The position numbers and the translations under genes are program-made. Below the pieces are notes generated by a model that searched no databases, had not been told where the DNA came from, and saw nothing but the letters and a program-made list of their open reading frames with translations. Shown here piece after piece: positions 25,597 to 36,134 of a stretch of DNA of 64,000 nucleotides. Source of the stretch: BM003 sp963783695 (GTDB lineage Bacteria > Pseudomonadota > Gammaproteobacteria > Steroidobacterales > BM003); the NCBI GenBank assembly GCA_963783695.1, contig CAWAOM010000002.1, forward strand, positions 62,001 to 126,000. Direction: 5' to 3'. Positions within the stretch are counted from its first letter, which is position 1; each line of letters starts with the position of its first letter.

Positions 25597-26235
25597 TTAG
25601 TAAAAGAGATGTACCGCATCGCGATGATAACGTGGCCGCTCTAATTCGCCGAGCATGAAGTGAGCGACGTCCGCTCGCGAAATCGAGCCGCCACGCAACC
25701 CCTGTACCGTATTGGTGGCGCGATACTTGCCGCGGCAGCGACCGTTGGTCAGGCGTCCCGGCCGCACCAGGAGCCAGTCGAGCTCACTGCGCCTGACCAA
25801 CGCCTCCTCACGGTCCTTGTCGGCATACATCTGTCCAAGCAACAGCGGCTGCAGGACGTGGTCATAGAACCAGCCGCCATGTCCGCGGCTCTCACCCGCG
25901 CCGATACCGGTCACGACCAGCAACCGCGACGGTCCGTGGCGCTCGAGCAAAGGCAGCAATGCCCGTGCCCCTGACGAAAAAGTGTCGACCGGTGCGCGCG
26001 TTGGCGCAACGCTGATGCAGACACAGACCGCGTCGCACCCTCTGCATACGCGCGCGAGGACGGCCTCATCGCGTATATCACCTGCAACGAGCTCGAGCCG
26101 CTCATCCGTGACAGTACAAGCCTCGGGTTGGCGCGCGAGCCCGCTCACACTGTGCCCGGCCGCCAGCGCCTGGATGGTCAGCTGAAGGCCGATCCCGCGA
26201 CTGCCGCCGATCACCGCGATTCGCTGCCCGCTCAT
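25597..26235 (-). CDS. NAD(P)-binding atypical SDR family protein
   Basis: A 212-residue Rossmann-fold protein of the NmrA/YwnB-like atypical SDR type. The dinucleotide loop IGGSRGIGLQ lies at the N-terminus, followed by VAGDIRD and a VVTGIGAG strand; the classical YxxxK pair is absent, as usual in this group. Members act as redox sensors or reductases with varied substrates. Its start codon overlaps the stop of the VOC gene before it, so they are coupled. Confidence 0.85.
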   Translation of the reverse strand: MSGQRIAVIGGSRGIGLQLTIQALAAGHSVSGLARQPEACTVTDERLELVAGDIRDEAVLARVCRGCDAVCVCISVAPTRAPVDTFSSGARALLPLLERHGPSRLLVVTGIGAGESRGHGGWFYDHVLQPLLLGQMYADKDREEALVRRSELDWLLVRPGRLTNGRCRGKYRATNTVQGLRGGSISRADVAHFMLGELERPRYHRDAVHLFY

Positions 26236-26633
26236 CAGCGGCGCGACCCGGTCAGCCGAATCGTGGTGGAGCCGCCGACAGCGGCGTCGACATCCACGAT
26301 CGGCCAGCCGTCGAGACCCGATCGTTCCGCCCCACAGACAACGTTGCGGTTTTCCAGTACCGCAACCGCCGCATCCAGGTCATCGACTCCGAACGACAGC
26401 AGGAATACGCTTTCGCCATGCTCCGCGCGGTGGCGGCCCGGCGGGCTCTCGGGATCGGTCGGCTGCAACAGTACCCGCCAGGTTGCGCCAATCTGAAACC
26501 ACGCGGTGTCGATGCCACGTTGCGGCAGGCTCTCGCGCGTTTCGCAGTCGAGGTCAAGCACCTCTCGCCAGCGCCTGATCGCAGTATCGAGGTCGCGCAC
26601 CAGGAAATCGACATGATGAATCGAGTGCAACAT
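26235..26633 (-). CDS. VOC (glyoxalase/dioxygenase) superfamily protein
   Basis: A 132-residue single VOC unit-pair: IHHVDFLVRDLDTAIRRW at the start with the metal-ligand His, and the second beta-alpha-beta unit SVFLLSFGVDDLDAAVAVLE. The resemblance is to methylmalonyl-CoA epimerase/glyoxalase-like members, with enzyme function unassigned. It precedes and overlaps the NAD(P)-binding gene. The 79 bases between it and the next gene upstream show no clear signal. Confidence 0.82.
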   Translation of the reverse strand: MLHSIHHVDFLVRDLDTAIRRWREVLDLDCETRESLPQRGIDTAWFQIGATWRVLLQPTDPESPPGRHRAEHGESVFLLSFGVDDLDAAVAVLENRNVVCGAERSGLDGWPIVDVDAAVGGSTTIRLTGSRR

Positions 26634-26712
26634 TGTTTTTCCCGCCAGTCCGGCCGCCAGCCGCGGCGGCAGCGCAATTATAGCGACTCACCCGTACCTG
26701 AAGACCGTTTGG

Positions 26713-27147
26713 TCAGCGCTGCGCCGCCGGGCAGTCAGACTCGAACTTGCCAGTCAGGTGTTGCAGCACGGCGGCGTTAAACACTTCGAAATAGAGTTCA
26801 TAGCGACGCGGATCGCTGTCCGGATAGAGACGCGGATCGTTGGAAATCGAAACCGTAGCGGCTACCGCGGCAAAACAATGCTGGTAGGTGTCGCCATCCA
26901 GTCCCGGGATGCGCCGCTCGCCGTCCAGTTCTATCCGCGCCAGAAATGCCGTATCGCCTTCGCGAATCACTCGCGCGGACTCATTCAGCGCCGCCAGGCG
27001 GATCGCCTGGCGCGCATCCGCGGCCGTTTTCGGCCCGTCGCTATGCTCGCTTGTCCACCGCCCCGGCCCCAGAATCAGCGCGGCAACACACATCCCGGCG
27101 AGCGCGATCGTCACCAGTAACTGCGCCGGTTTGACGACGATGCGCAG
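26713..27147 (-). CDS. Hypothetical membrane-anchored protein
   Basis: I do not recognise this protein. It has one N-terminal hydrophobic helix (LLVTIALAGMCVAALILG) and a soluble remainder of about 110 residues with two Cys (YQHC and ESDC), probably periplasmic. The first ordinary start is GTG at 27114, which begins inside the membrane helix. A CTG at 27147 is preceded by TGAGG at 8-base spacing and adds the residues RIVVKPAQ, a positive-inside leader, so I extended the gene to it. The choice is uncertain. It lies between the two VOC genes in the same direction. Confidence 0.6.
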   Translation of the reverse strand: MRIVVKPAQLLVTIALAGMCVAALILGPGRWTSEHSDGPKTAADARQAIRLAALNESARVIREGDTAFLARIELDGERRIPGLDGDTYQHCFAAVAATVSISNDPRLYPDSDPRRYELYFEVFNAAVLQHLTGKFESDCPAAQR

Positions 27148-27157
27148 CGCGCCGGCC

Positions 27158-27553
27158 TCAGCCGGGTGTGGGCTCGAACAGAGCCACGACGGCCCCGGCC
27201 GGATCCCGGATCACACAGTAACGCCCGTAACCGGCCATCGTCTTTGGTCCCGATATCAGCGCGCCGCCGCGCTCCTGGCATGTCCGGATGCTTGCATCCA
27301 GATCCGCCACGTTGATGTACATCAGCCATTGCGCCGGCAAATCCGCATTGGGGCCACGCGCATGGCAAACACCGGCCACCGCCTGCCCGCTGCCAGGCAC
27401 CGTCATCGTGTAATCGTCATAGTCACCCATCGATTGCGGCTGCACCGACCAGCCTACGACGCTCGCGTAAAAATCCTGCAGCGCCGCCGCATCGTCAACC
27501 GTTAGATCGAACCATCCGACCGTTCCTGCGGCCGGCGTGTCCTTTTCGCTCAT
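27158..27553 (-). CDS. VOC family protein, glyoxalase-like
   Basis: A 131-residue VOC protein beginning with the typical GTVGWFDLTVDDAAALQDFY segment and ending with VIRDPAGAVVALFEP, a pattern of bacterial antibiotic-resistance/glyoxalase-like members with unknown substrates. Its ATG overlaps the cupin gene stop by 4 bases (ATGA), so translation is coupled. Probably cytoplasmic. Confidence 0.88.
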   Translation of the reverse strand: MSEKDTPAAGTVGWFDLTVDDAAALQDFYASVVGWSVQPQSMGDYDDYTMTVPGSGQAVAGVCHARGPNADLPAQWLMYINVADLDASIRTCQERGGALISGPKTMAGYGRYCVIRDPAGAVVALFEPTPG

Positions 27554-28290
27554 CCAGTTCCTCCCTCCGAGGCTGTCGAATGCAAAGACGGTATGGCCCC
27601 GCTTTGCAGGTACAAATGACAGCCGCCGACGCTATGCCATGCTACTTCGGTGGCGGCAGGCAGACGCAGCCAGGTACCGCTGCGATGCACCGAGCCTGCC
27701 TCATCAAGGCTGCCAGCGACAATCAGCATCTCCACACCGTCGCGGTAACTACGCTCAACGCTCGTCCCGGCCGCCCAATTTTCCATCCAGATTTGTTGCG
27801 GGAAGCCCTGCTGCCGGTACAGGCTGCGTACCTCGACGCCTGCAGTGTCTCCGGGTTGCCGTGCCACGGTATCGCCACGGATTGCCTGGTGGCGTCGCCC
27901 CGAACCGGCATACTGCTGCAGCTTGACGAATATCAGGCAGCCCTCGCGCGAAAATGGCGCATGGCGAAAACCTTCCGGATTGAGCAGATGGCTACCGCGC
28001 CCCCAATCGCCGTGCTCGTCCGAGAATATGCCGTCCAGCACGAGTATTTCCTCACCGCCCGGGTGATCATGAGCGGGGAAGGTCGCACCGGGGTCATAGC
28101 GCACAATCGAGGTGACCTGGGCAGACTCCGCCCGGCCGTAAAGATGCAGACGCTTGCGCCACACTGTAGCGCTCGGGCTCGGTTGCCACTCCATCCGGGT
28201 CGAATCGACAACGACCCGTCGGCTCATGTCCGCGTTCAGCGCAAGCACTTCGGCGCCGCCGCGTTCGGGCCTTGATTCATCCGCCGTCAT
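27550..28290 (-). CDS. Cupin protein with ChrR-like double cupin layout
   Basis: A 246-residue protein with two cupin units. The first has a good metal site, FPAHDHPGGEEILVLDGIFSDEHG divided by family-typical His/Glu spacing (about residues 72-95); the second unit (about 150-235) keeps DGVEMLIVAGSL but fewer ligands. The shape resembles the cupin part of anti-sigma factors such as ChrR, but no sigma factor or zinc anti-sigma domain is near, so it is more likely a stand-alone enzyme or sensor. The ATG at 28290 overlaps the ABM gene by 14 bases and has GAGG upstream. Confidence 0.82.
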   Translation of the reverse strand: MTADESRPERGGAEVLALNADMSRRVVVDSTRMEWQPSPSATVWRKRLHLYGRAESAQVTSIVRYDPGATFPAHDHPGGEEILVLDGIFSDEHGDWGRGSHLLNPEGFRHAPFSREGCLIFVKLQQYAGSGRRHQAIRGDTVARQPGDTAGVEVRSLYRQQGFPQQIWMENWAAGTSVERSYRDGVEMLIVAGSLDEAGSVHRSGTWLRLPAATEVAWHSVGGCHLYLQSGAIPSLHSTASEGGTG

Positions 28291-28639
28291 GACCGGCCTC
28301 GGGCGGCGATGCATCGCGGCTCCATTGGTAATCACGCTCGATGCGTACTACCCGAACCCGATAGCGCGCATACCATTGTTCCCGGCCGAGTTGCTGCGCC
28401 AGCAGATGCTCGGCGTCGCGGCGCCATGCCAATAGCGAGTCACGGTCACGCCAGTACGAAACACTGATCCCCAGGCTGCCCTCGTCGCGCGCGGATTCGA
28501 AACTCACGAACCCCGGTTGCGCGGTCGCCAGCGCAAGCATTTTCTCGGCCATATCCTCGTAGGCGGGATCTGCGGTTCGCAGCCGCGAGGTAAAAATCAC
28601 CGCGTAACAGGAGCCGTCGTCTGCGGACCGTCCCATCAT
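28277..28639 (-). CDS. Antibiotic biosynthesis monooxygenase (ABM) domain protein
   Basis: A 120-residue dimeric ferredoxin-like ABM protein. The family pattern appears as YAVIFTSRLR at the start, then PGFVSFESARDEG and ISVSYWRDRDSLLAWR. Such enzymes act on quinones or small aromatics without a bound cofactor, or degrade haem; the target is unknown here. Gene order ABM-cupin-VOC with overlaps suggests one operon for handling a reactive small molecule (inference). Confidence 0.88.
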   Translation of the reverse strand: MMGRSADDGSCYAVIFTSRLRTADPAYEDMAEKMLALATAQPGFVSFESARDEGSLGISVSYWRDRDSLLAWRRDAEHLLAQQLGREQWYARYRVRVVRIERDYQWSRDASPPEAGHDGG

Positions 28640-28665
28640 GTTCTGCAGGTAGTAGCTACGCCACG

Positions 28666-29046
28666 TCAGAATGCGGCGAAAGCCAAAACGACAAGAACGC
28701 CGATGACCGCAGTATAGGCAACCCCGCCGCCATCGAAGTTACTCTCGGCAAACCACTTGTTGAATCCGCGCCGGCGCACTTCCAGCGAGCTGATGTCCTC
28801 GCGCCGCACCCGCTCGCCATCGCCGATAATCCAGCCGGGTTCCACAACCGCCACCTTGAATTCCATGTGGTTGCCGTCAACCGTGTCGACAACCACCTTG
28901 TCGCCGGGTTTGATGTTGTCAGCCCACTGGGCGTCGGTCATCTCGGATGTTACGTCGATCGCTTGAGTACTCGCACAACCGGCGGCCATCACTGCCAGTA
29001 GCAGTGTCATCAGCGTCGCGGCGAAAGGCCGTCGTCGTCCCCACAT
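28666..29046 (-). CDS. Hypothetical lipoprotein with C-terminal membrane helix
   Basis: A 126-residue protein of no known function. It begins with a lipoprotein signal (lipobox MAAGC near residue 24) and has a KOW/SH3-like segment (IKPGDKVVVDTVDGNHMEFK), then a short C-terminal hydrophobic helix (AVIGVLVVLAFAAF). AAGGAG lies upstream of the ATG. It lies between the ABM operon and the MoxR-type locus; 38 bases separate it from the end of the latter, and it could be the last gene of that long transcript. Confidence 0.75.
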   Translation of the reverse strand: MWGRRRPFAATLMTLLLAVMAAGCASTQAIDVTSEMTDAQWADNIKPGDKVVVDTVDGNHMEFKVAVVEPGWIIGDGERVRREDISSLEVRRRGFNKWFAESNFDGGGVAYTAVIGVLVVLAFAAF

Positions 29047-29084
29047 AGCCCGTTCTCCTTATTCGTCTGTTTTGGGCATGCCCA

Positions 29085-30857
29085 CTATGCGCCGTCCGCC
29101 TCAGGCTTTACAAGCCGCACCGGACGCCGTTTTTGCTCCCACCAAAGAAACCCCAAAAGCGCCAGAAGTAGTACATATCCAAGCTGCGGCGGCGGATTCC
29201 AGCCCGGGCGCGCCGAAGATCGCGGGCGCGCGGCCGTATTTTCGTGCGTTGCCGCAATTCTCTCGGCTGCCTGCAAACCCTTCCAGTCTGTGGCGCCATA
29301 AACGTAGAAAAAGTCGGTCGCCTCAGCCGTGCGCAGACCGTGCCAGCCGGCAGTGCGCGGCCACACCAAAGCGCACGACCCGCGGGGCCGGCGATACGTG
29401 ACCAGCCCCTCCGCGGAACCGTCCGGACCGACCAGTTCTACCTCCGGGTTGACCGCTGCATCGAAACAGAGTTCCAGCCGCATTCCGACAACGGGCAAGC
29501 GGGACGACGGTTGCGGAGTCAGTCCGGCCGGCTGCGGACGCGCAATCGCGGCGAGCAGGTGCTGCCAATAGCGGGCATATGCATCCGCCTTGCCCTCGAG
29601 CACCCAGCGATAGACCGGCAATCGCAGGGCCAACCCGATCCGCCCGGCTCCCGACCCGGTAAACGCAGCGACCGGCAGCCGGTCGCCATCTTCCCAGACA
29701 CCCGTTGCGCCGGTTACCGCCAGAGCCGGGAGATCGATCAGGGGCAACGGCGGCGAATTGACCGAGCGCAGGCGCGTATCCGCGCGCGGCGCTGCCGCGA
29801 TGAGTTCAGGTGCCTGCGCGGGGAACGTCTCCGCTGCCGCCATGGATGTTTCATCGACCAACAGCAGCAGGCCGAGACCCTTGTCGCGCACCTGGCGCTC
29901 GATGCGTTCACGCGCCGCGATCGCCAGCATCGACCAGGCCTCGCCGTCGGCGACAACGATATCGAATTTTGCCAGCATCGCAGCTTCGAGGTTGCCGGCC
30001 GACATTGCCGCATCCATGTCGTGACGCTGCTCGAGGAAATGCTCCTGGCTTACCCGGGTACGCAACAGCAGACCGGCTTCGTTGTCGCTGAGCCAGTTTT
30101 TCAAATAACGCCACGCGAACGATGGCGAAGAGGCTAGCGCCAGCACATTGAGACGGGGCGCGGCAGTGACCCGCAGCGGTATCGGACCGCGATCGACCAT
30201 ACGGTCATCCTCGTCGATTACCTGCAGATCAAGCGCATACCGGCCCGGCAACGGTGCGAGTAAATCAAGCGCGAATTGCCCCTCCGGGGAGGTCGCAGCG
30301 ATCCCGAGTTCGTGGTCGCCGAGTAGCGCGCGGATGCGGGCGCGATCCACCCCGACAACCGCGCCGGAAAGCCGTATTGGCGACCCCTCGCGCACACGTC
30401 GTGGCCAGTCAAGCCGGGCCACGCCCGCGGGTTGAACCGCGGCATCAAAGCGTTCCAGTGCCGCCGCGCCTGCGCCGCGCAAGTGTTCACGCGAAAGACC
30501 CCATCCGGACACCGCAAACCGACGCTGCAAAGCCGGGTCCAGCTTCAGCCGCACGGGATCGGCCAGCGACTCGACACCGGGTAGCTCCCGATCCGGATAA
30601 ACATCGACCGGCTGGAATGCCGGGCGCAAGCCGGCATTGCGTTCGGAGCCGGCGGTCAGGAGCCACTCCGTACCGTTGGCCGCGGGGCGCGCCGCCGCCA
30701 ACGCCAGCCAGGCCGTAACCAACACTGCCGCGATGTTCGCGATTACGACCAGCATCGCAATCGTGCGCCGGCGCGCTCCGAATACACCGCGGGCGGCGTA
30801 GGCCGCCGCCACCGAGGCGGCAACGAGGCCCCCCCATGCGACCCAGTTCGCGCTCAT
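29085..30857 (-). CDS. Membrane protein with glutamine-amidotransferase-like periplasmic domain (MoxR/BatA locus)
   Basis: A 590-residue protein with two N-terminal membrane helices (about residues 5-23 and 33-57) and one C-terminal helix (about 555-575), leaving a large periplasmic part. A segment near residues 235-345 (LNVLALASSPSFAWRYLKNW then KFDIVVADGEAW and GLGLLLLVDE) resembles the class I glutamine-amidotransferase-like domain found in BatA-associated membrane proteins; no catalytic Cys is evident, so it may only bind. Its start overlaps the stop of the DUF4175-like gene (ATGA). It is the last gene of the eight-gene locus. Confidence 0.78.
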   Translation of the reverse strand: MSANWVAWGGLVAASVAAAYAARGVFGARRRTIAMLVVIANIAAVLVTAWLALAAARPAANGTEWLLTAGSERNAGLRPAFQPVDVYPDRELPGVESLADPVRLKLDPALQRRFAVSGWGLSREHLRGAGAAALERFDAAVQPAGVARLDWPRRVREGSPIRLSGAVVGVDRARIRALLGDHELGIAATSPEGQFALDLLAPLPGRYALDLQVIDEDDRMVDRGPIPLRVTAAPRLNVLALASSPSFAWRYLKNWLSDNEAGLLLRTRVSQEHFLEQRHDMDAAMSAGNLEAAMLAKFDIVVADGEAWSMLAIAARERIERQVRDKGLGLLLLVDETSMAAAETFPAQAPELIAAAPRADTRLRSVNSPPLPLIDLPALAVTGATGVWEDGDRLPVAAFTGSGAGRIGLALRLPVYRWVLEGKADAYARYWQHLLAAIARPQPAGLTPQPSSRLPVVGMRLELCFDAAVNPEVELVGPDGSAEGLVTYRRPRGSCALVWPRTAGWHGLRTAEATDFFYVYGATDWKGLQAAERIAATHENTAARPRSSARPGWNPPPQLGYVLLLALLGFLWWEQKRRPVRLVKPEADGA

Positions 30858-32998
30858 CGCTCTTCACCGGGCAATGCCTCGCGGAAGGCCGCTTCGATTT
30901 GCGCATTGGCGCCTTCGCGCGGCAACGGCAGCGGCACCCATTGCGGCAGCTGCGCCAGCGCCAGACCTCGCAGCTGCGCGCGGCAGGGTTCGCAACCAGG
31001 GTCGCGGCGCAGAGAGTCCAGAAGTTCGAGCACGGTCAGCCGCAGCTCGTCGCTTACCTCGCCGGCGGCAATGAAATCGCCAAATCGTTCGCCATCGTCG
31101 CCGGACAACCAGGTTCGCGTGCGTTCGCGATCTGCAAGGGCCGCGAAAAGATCACGCCACTCGCGCCCCGCAGCGGGAGGGACGAGATCGTGTTCGCTGT
31201 GCTCACGCAGGTCGTCCAGCTCGCCGCCCAGACGGCGTTGCTCGTCAACCGGGGGCGGGGCAAAACCAGCCCGGCGCAGATAGATCCGGGAGCTTTGTTG
31301 CACTTCCTTGAGATACCGAAGCGCAGCATTTTCAAACGGCAATGCCGCCTGCGGATCTGCAAGCCGCAGGTGCAACTCCGCATCCCACATGTTGCCGAGA
31401 GCCTGTTTGAGCAGGGTTTTCGTTTGCTCATCAAACAACGTCGCCTGCTCCGCGACATCATGACTATGGACGAAATATTCCATGGGATCGATTTCTGCAG
31501 CATTCGCGGAGGCCGATTCTTCGTGACCATGCTCATCGGCATGTTCGCTTTCGGCGCTATCGGGCTCAGCGCCCGGACCGATGTCGCGGACCATCTCTTC
31601 GCCGAGAAACTGGCCGTAGCGCAGACGCAGCAATTTTTGATCCTGGGCAAGCGCCTGGGCCTCATTCGCAAACTCGCGCCGGCTCAGGCGCTCGCCATCC
31701 GCGATCAGTTGTTCGGTATCGATAATGATCTGCCGCTGGCTGCGAAAGTACTCCGGCAACACGTCGAGCGCGAGTCCGCCGTCCATCGACGCGGTGGCGG
31801 AGCTACCTCCTGCCCAGCGAAAAATCAGTGTTGCCGATCGAGTTTGATTCGCCTCGGGTTCACGATTGTCATGAGCTTCGGCGTTGACAAAAAGCTCGTC
31901 CCCCGGCTCCATTCCCAGCTCTTCGAAGTCGAGATCGAGCGTGTATTCGGCATCCGTCGCATCGCCGTCGTCACGTTGCATCTGCCGCGTCAACTCACGA
32001 AACCGGACGTTTTCACCACTGCCACGCGCCAGCGTCAGAACGGCGTTGACACTGGCCACGGCGTAGTCGTCGCGAACCCGTAGTGTCACCCTCATCGCCT
32101 TTGCTGACAGTGCCGCCACATCGACGACACTGTTGGCGGGAAAGCGCCAGTTCAACAGCGGAGCTTCGTCGCGGACCACCCTTATCCGGTGCAGGCGCTC
32201 TGCCGACCCGGACCGCGGTGCGGTCTCGATACGGTACAGCGCCGCGCGCGCGGGCAACTCATCGCTCACCCAGACCCCGTCGGCGTCGATCGTCAAATCG
32301 AGCATCGAGTCGTCGTCAAAACCGAGAGAAACTGCGTCAGGATTACCGCCAAACTGTATTCGCCACCGCAACACCGCCGCTTCCTGCACCGTGGCGTCGG
32401 CATCCGCCCGATACGCGGCCAGCCCGGTATAGGGCGGCGGCCGCACGCTGATCTCGACAGCCCGCAACGTGATTGCGGCCATTTCGGGGTTGGCGTCGCC
32501 AGAGTCAACCGGGCGGCCCGCCGCTCCCGGCTCGCGGACTACGAACACCGCCGCAAGAACCGCCACAGCAAGGAACATCAGGGCCGGCCACAACGTCTTC
32601 AGAGACACCCGTTGGGCGGCCTTGCGCAGCGCGGACTCGGGTATTTGCGTCAAACGCGCAGCAATTATCTCGCGCTGCAGTTTCTCCAGCCGGCCCAGCC
32701 CGGGACGTTCGCGCAACAACAACTCCGCGCTGTCCTCGAGGCCGGCAAAGGCAACGTCAAGGCGGCGCGCCACGATACCCTGGCTGAGCCGGTTATCACT
32801 GGTAGTGCGCCAACGCCATGCGCCCACGAACAAGCCGGCAACAAGCGCGCCCAGCAAGGTTGACCCGGCGTTGGCATCCACGGTTGCGGACAGCAAAGCC
32901 ACTGCGACGGCAACCGCCAGCACCTCGATCGCGGTCACCGCGCGAGCACGGATTCGCAGCTTGCGCGCAAGCTCGAAAAGCAGCCCGCGCGCGGTCAT
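30854..32998 (-). CDS. Large membrane protein, DUF4175-like, of the MoxR/BatA locus
   Basis: A 714-residue protein. Two N-terminal helices near residues 24-65, a third near 155-175 (TLWPALMFLAVAVLAAVFVV), then periplasmic beta-rich and long helical, Glu/Arg-rich parts. A CEPC motif lies near the C-terminus. The architecture fits the DUF4175-type proteins seen in MoxR clusters, but the family assignment is by layout only. The true start is the ATG at 32998, which overlaps the stop of the BatA-like gene (ATGA); the frame continues in error to 33271. Function unknown; probably a scaffold for the envelope complex. Confidence 0.75.
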   Translation of the reverse strand: MTARGLLFELARKLRIRARAVTAIEVLAVAVAVALLSATVDANAGSTLLGALVAGLFVGAWRWRTTSDNRLSQGIVARRLDVAFAGLEDSAELLLRERPGLGRLEKLQREIIAARLTQIPESALRKAAQRVSLKTLWPALMFLAVAVLAAVFVVREPGAAGRPVDSGDANPEMAAITLRAVEISVRPPPYTGLAAYRADADATVQEAAVLRWRIQFGGNPDAVSLGFDDDSMLDLTIDADGVWVSDELPARAALYRIETAPRSGSAERLHRIRVVRDEAPLLNWRFPANSVVDVAALSAKAMRVTLRVRDDYAVASVNAVLTLARGSGENVRFRELTRQMQRDDGDATDAEYTLDLDFEELGMEPGDELFVNAEAHDNREPEANQTRSATLIFRWAGGSSATASMDGGLALDVLPEYFRSQRQIIIDTEQLIADGERLSRREFANEAQALAQDQKLLRLRYGQFLGEEMVRDIGPGAEPDSAESEHADEHGHEESASANAAEIDPMEYFVHSHDVAEQATLFDEQTKTLLKQALGNMWDAELHLRLADPQAALPFENAALRYLKEVQQSSRIYLRRAGFAPPPVDEQRRLGGELDDLREHSEHDLVPPAAGREWRDLFAALADRERTRTWLSGDDGERFGDFIAAGEVSDELRLTVLELLDSLRRDPGCEPCRAQLRGLALAQLPQWVPLPLPREGANAQIEAAFREALPGEER

Positions 32999-34161
32999 GA
33001 CTTTCTCCCGGCGGCCACGCGGCCACTGAACCAGCGCTCCAGCGCCAGCAGCCACAGCAACAGCATGCCGAGAAACGGCGCGAGCGAGTGCGGCGTCGGC
33101 TCTCGCTGCACGGCCCCGGTTGCCGCTGTCGCCTGGTCCGCCGTGATTGCAATTCCCCGCGGTAACGGCTCGAGCCGGGCAGCGCCAAGATCGCGCCACA
33201 GCCGCAGAGGGAAGGCAAAATCCCTGGAACCGGCCAGTAGCGCCGTCCAGTCCTGCGGCTGGCGCAGCCACAGCCCCGAACCGATTCGTTCCCGCCCGAG
33301 GACATGCCCGGAGGTTGCGGGCGCCCCGCCGGAGGCGGGCGAATCGGTAAGCAGCAAAGCGCCTTGAGCGACGGCTTGCTCGACCGCTTCAGGCAAGGCA
33401 CCAGCGGGCGCATACAGGATCCAGTCGGCACCCGCCGGCGCATCGACCATGACAACCGCTGCGTCGAGTCCACGCTGCCATGCCGCAACGGCCGCCGTCA
33501 GAATCGGTATCAGGTCGGAACGCGCGGGGGCGGCATCGACATAGACAGCCAGCGACGGAACGTTCTCGCCAGGTGGCGAGAGCCGATCGTCAGCGCCAGT
33601 CGTCAGCCATTCCACTGATCGCGACAAACGCGGCCGCACCGGCCCGAGATCGTCAGCCTGGGGATCAGCGATGACCGCGAGCCGGGCCCCCGCTGACAAT
33701 CGCGTGTCAGCCGCAAGCAGGACATCCCAAAAAATTCCGTGTTGGCGCTCCTGCGGCGGTGTGGTCCACACTGCGAATCCAGGCTCGAGCCAGCGCACCT
33801 CGATTTCGCCCGCATCGATTTCCCAGCGCTGCGACAGCAGCTCCAGAGTCGCGTCTACCTCGTCTTCGAGGCCTGGCTCAACCAGCAACCAGGCCTGCGC
33901 CGGCACCAGCGCGGGCCGCAACGCCGGCAACGCAAGGAGCATGGCTGCCGTGGCCACCAGCAAACTGCGTAGCAGCCACAACAGACGCTCGCGCAGGCGT
34001 AACCGGCGCAGGCTCGCGCGCGGCAGGTCATCGAGCAGATAAAGTGGGGCGAAATCGAGCTGGCGCGCACTGCCGCGATCAAGCAAATGGATGATGAGCG
34101 GCACTACGACGCCGGCCAGCGCAATCAGCGCGGCGGGGTATTGCCATACGAAACCGCTCAT
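32995..34161 (-). CDS. BatA-like membrane protein
   Basis: A 388-residue protein with the conserved BatA N-terminal domain: a first helix (ALIALAGVVVPLIIHLLDR, residues about 10-29), the RQLDFAPLYLL loop, a second helix (about 62-85), then a periplasmic region and a final helix near 362-378. The vWA MIDAS motif of full BatA proteins is not seen, so this is a short N-terminal-domain type. It follows DUF58 by 12 bases. BatA-like proteins interact with MoxR ATPases and vWA proteins in the inner membrane in other bacteria. Confidence 0.85.
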   Translation of the reverse strand: MSGFVWQYPAALIALAGVVVPLIIHLLDRGSARQLDFAPLYLLDDLPRASLRRLRLRERLLWLLRSLLVATAAMLLALPALRPALVPAQAWLLVEPGLEDEVDATLELLSQRWEIDAGEIEVRWLEPGFAVWTTPPQERQHGIFWDVLLAADTRLSAGARLAVIADPQADDLGPVRPRLSRSVEWLTTGADDRLSPPGENVPSLAVYVDAAPARSDLIPILTAAVAAWQRGLDAAVVMVDAPAGADWILYAPAGALPEAVEQAVAQGALLLTDSPASGGAPATSGHVLGRERIGSGLWLRQPQDWTALLAGSRDFAFPLRLWRDLGAARLEPLPRGIAITADQATAATGAVQREPTPHSLAPFLGMLLLWLLALERWFSGRVAAGRKS

Positions 34162-34173
34162 TTGTCCACCCGC

Positions 34174-35090
34174 CTAATACGCTTTCTCCTGACGGTAGCG
34201 CAGAAACTCCCACAGCATCCGGTCAAGAGGCTGTTCGATCTGCATCCGGTGGTGCTCCACACCTGCCGCCAGCAAAGTCCGCTGCAGACGCTGATTCGCG
34301 GCCTCGAACCGGCGCCGGTAGCCGCCGCGCACGAGATCGGCATCCACCTCGCAAAAGCGACCGGTTTCGGGATCGCGTAGCCGCAGGCCACCGTGGAACG
34401 GAAACTCCTCCTCGGCACGCGTAAGCAGCTGCAACGCAACCGTGTCCATGCCAGCAGCAGCCAACCTTACCGCCATGTCACACATTTCCTGACTCTCGTC
34501 GAGGAAATCACTGATCAGCACCAGCATTGCCGGTCGTTGCAATCGATTCCAGAGTGGCTCGAGCTGCGGCGCGACCGGTTGCGCGCCTGACGCCTCTGCG
34601 GATGTCAGCTCGCGGCATAGCCGATCCAGTTGCGCCTGGCCCGGGCGCGGCGGCAACAGACTGATGCGGCGACCGCCGATAGTCAGCAGACCAACCGCAT
34701 CGCCATGTTCGTTAGCTAGCCAGGCGAGACTGGCAGCGAGGCACCGGGCGCAATCGAAACGGCGCCAGTTTTCTATCTGATCCGACGCCTGCAGCATCGA
34801 GCCGGTGACGTCCAGCACCAGCCATACTTCGAGCTGACTCTCACGGTACGCCTCGCGCACGAAATAGCGATCCGACCTCGCGTAGAGCTTCCAGTCGACC
34901 CGGCGCGGGTCGTCTCCGGGTGTGTAGTTGCGGTATTGCGAGAATTCAAGGCCGGAACCGCGCACCCGGCTGCGGTGTTGCCCGGCGTGCAACCCCTCGA
35001 CCGCCCGCCGCGCGACCAGTCGCAAATCGCGGATTGCCGCAAGCGATCGCGGGTCGAGCAACGATTGCGATTGCGAGATCGCCGATTCGT

Positions 35091-35094
<4 letters not shown>
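34174..35094 (-). CDS. DUF58 protein with vWA-like fold
   Basis: A 306-residue soluble protein. The DUF58 signature GSGLEFSQYRNYTPGDDPRR lies near residue 46, followed by DWKLYARSDRYFVRE, and a MIDAS-like DVTGSM near residue 96 marks the vWA-type metal site. DUF58 proteins are the usual partners of MoxR ATPases and probably present or remodel client proteins. The GTG start overlaps the moxR stop (GTGA), so the two are co-translated. Confidence 0.93.
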
Positions 35095-36104
<1,010 letters not shown>

Positions 36105-36134
36105 GATTTCTCTCCAAAAGGGTCGGCCGCCTGA

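Noticed and set aside
32999..33271. N-terminal extension of the DUF4175-like gene
   Set aside because: The start at 32998 overlaps the previous stop as ATGA, and the extension is an antisense-like, Ala/Arg-rich overlap with the BatA-like gene.
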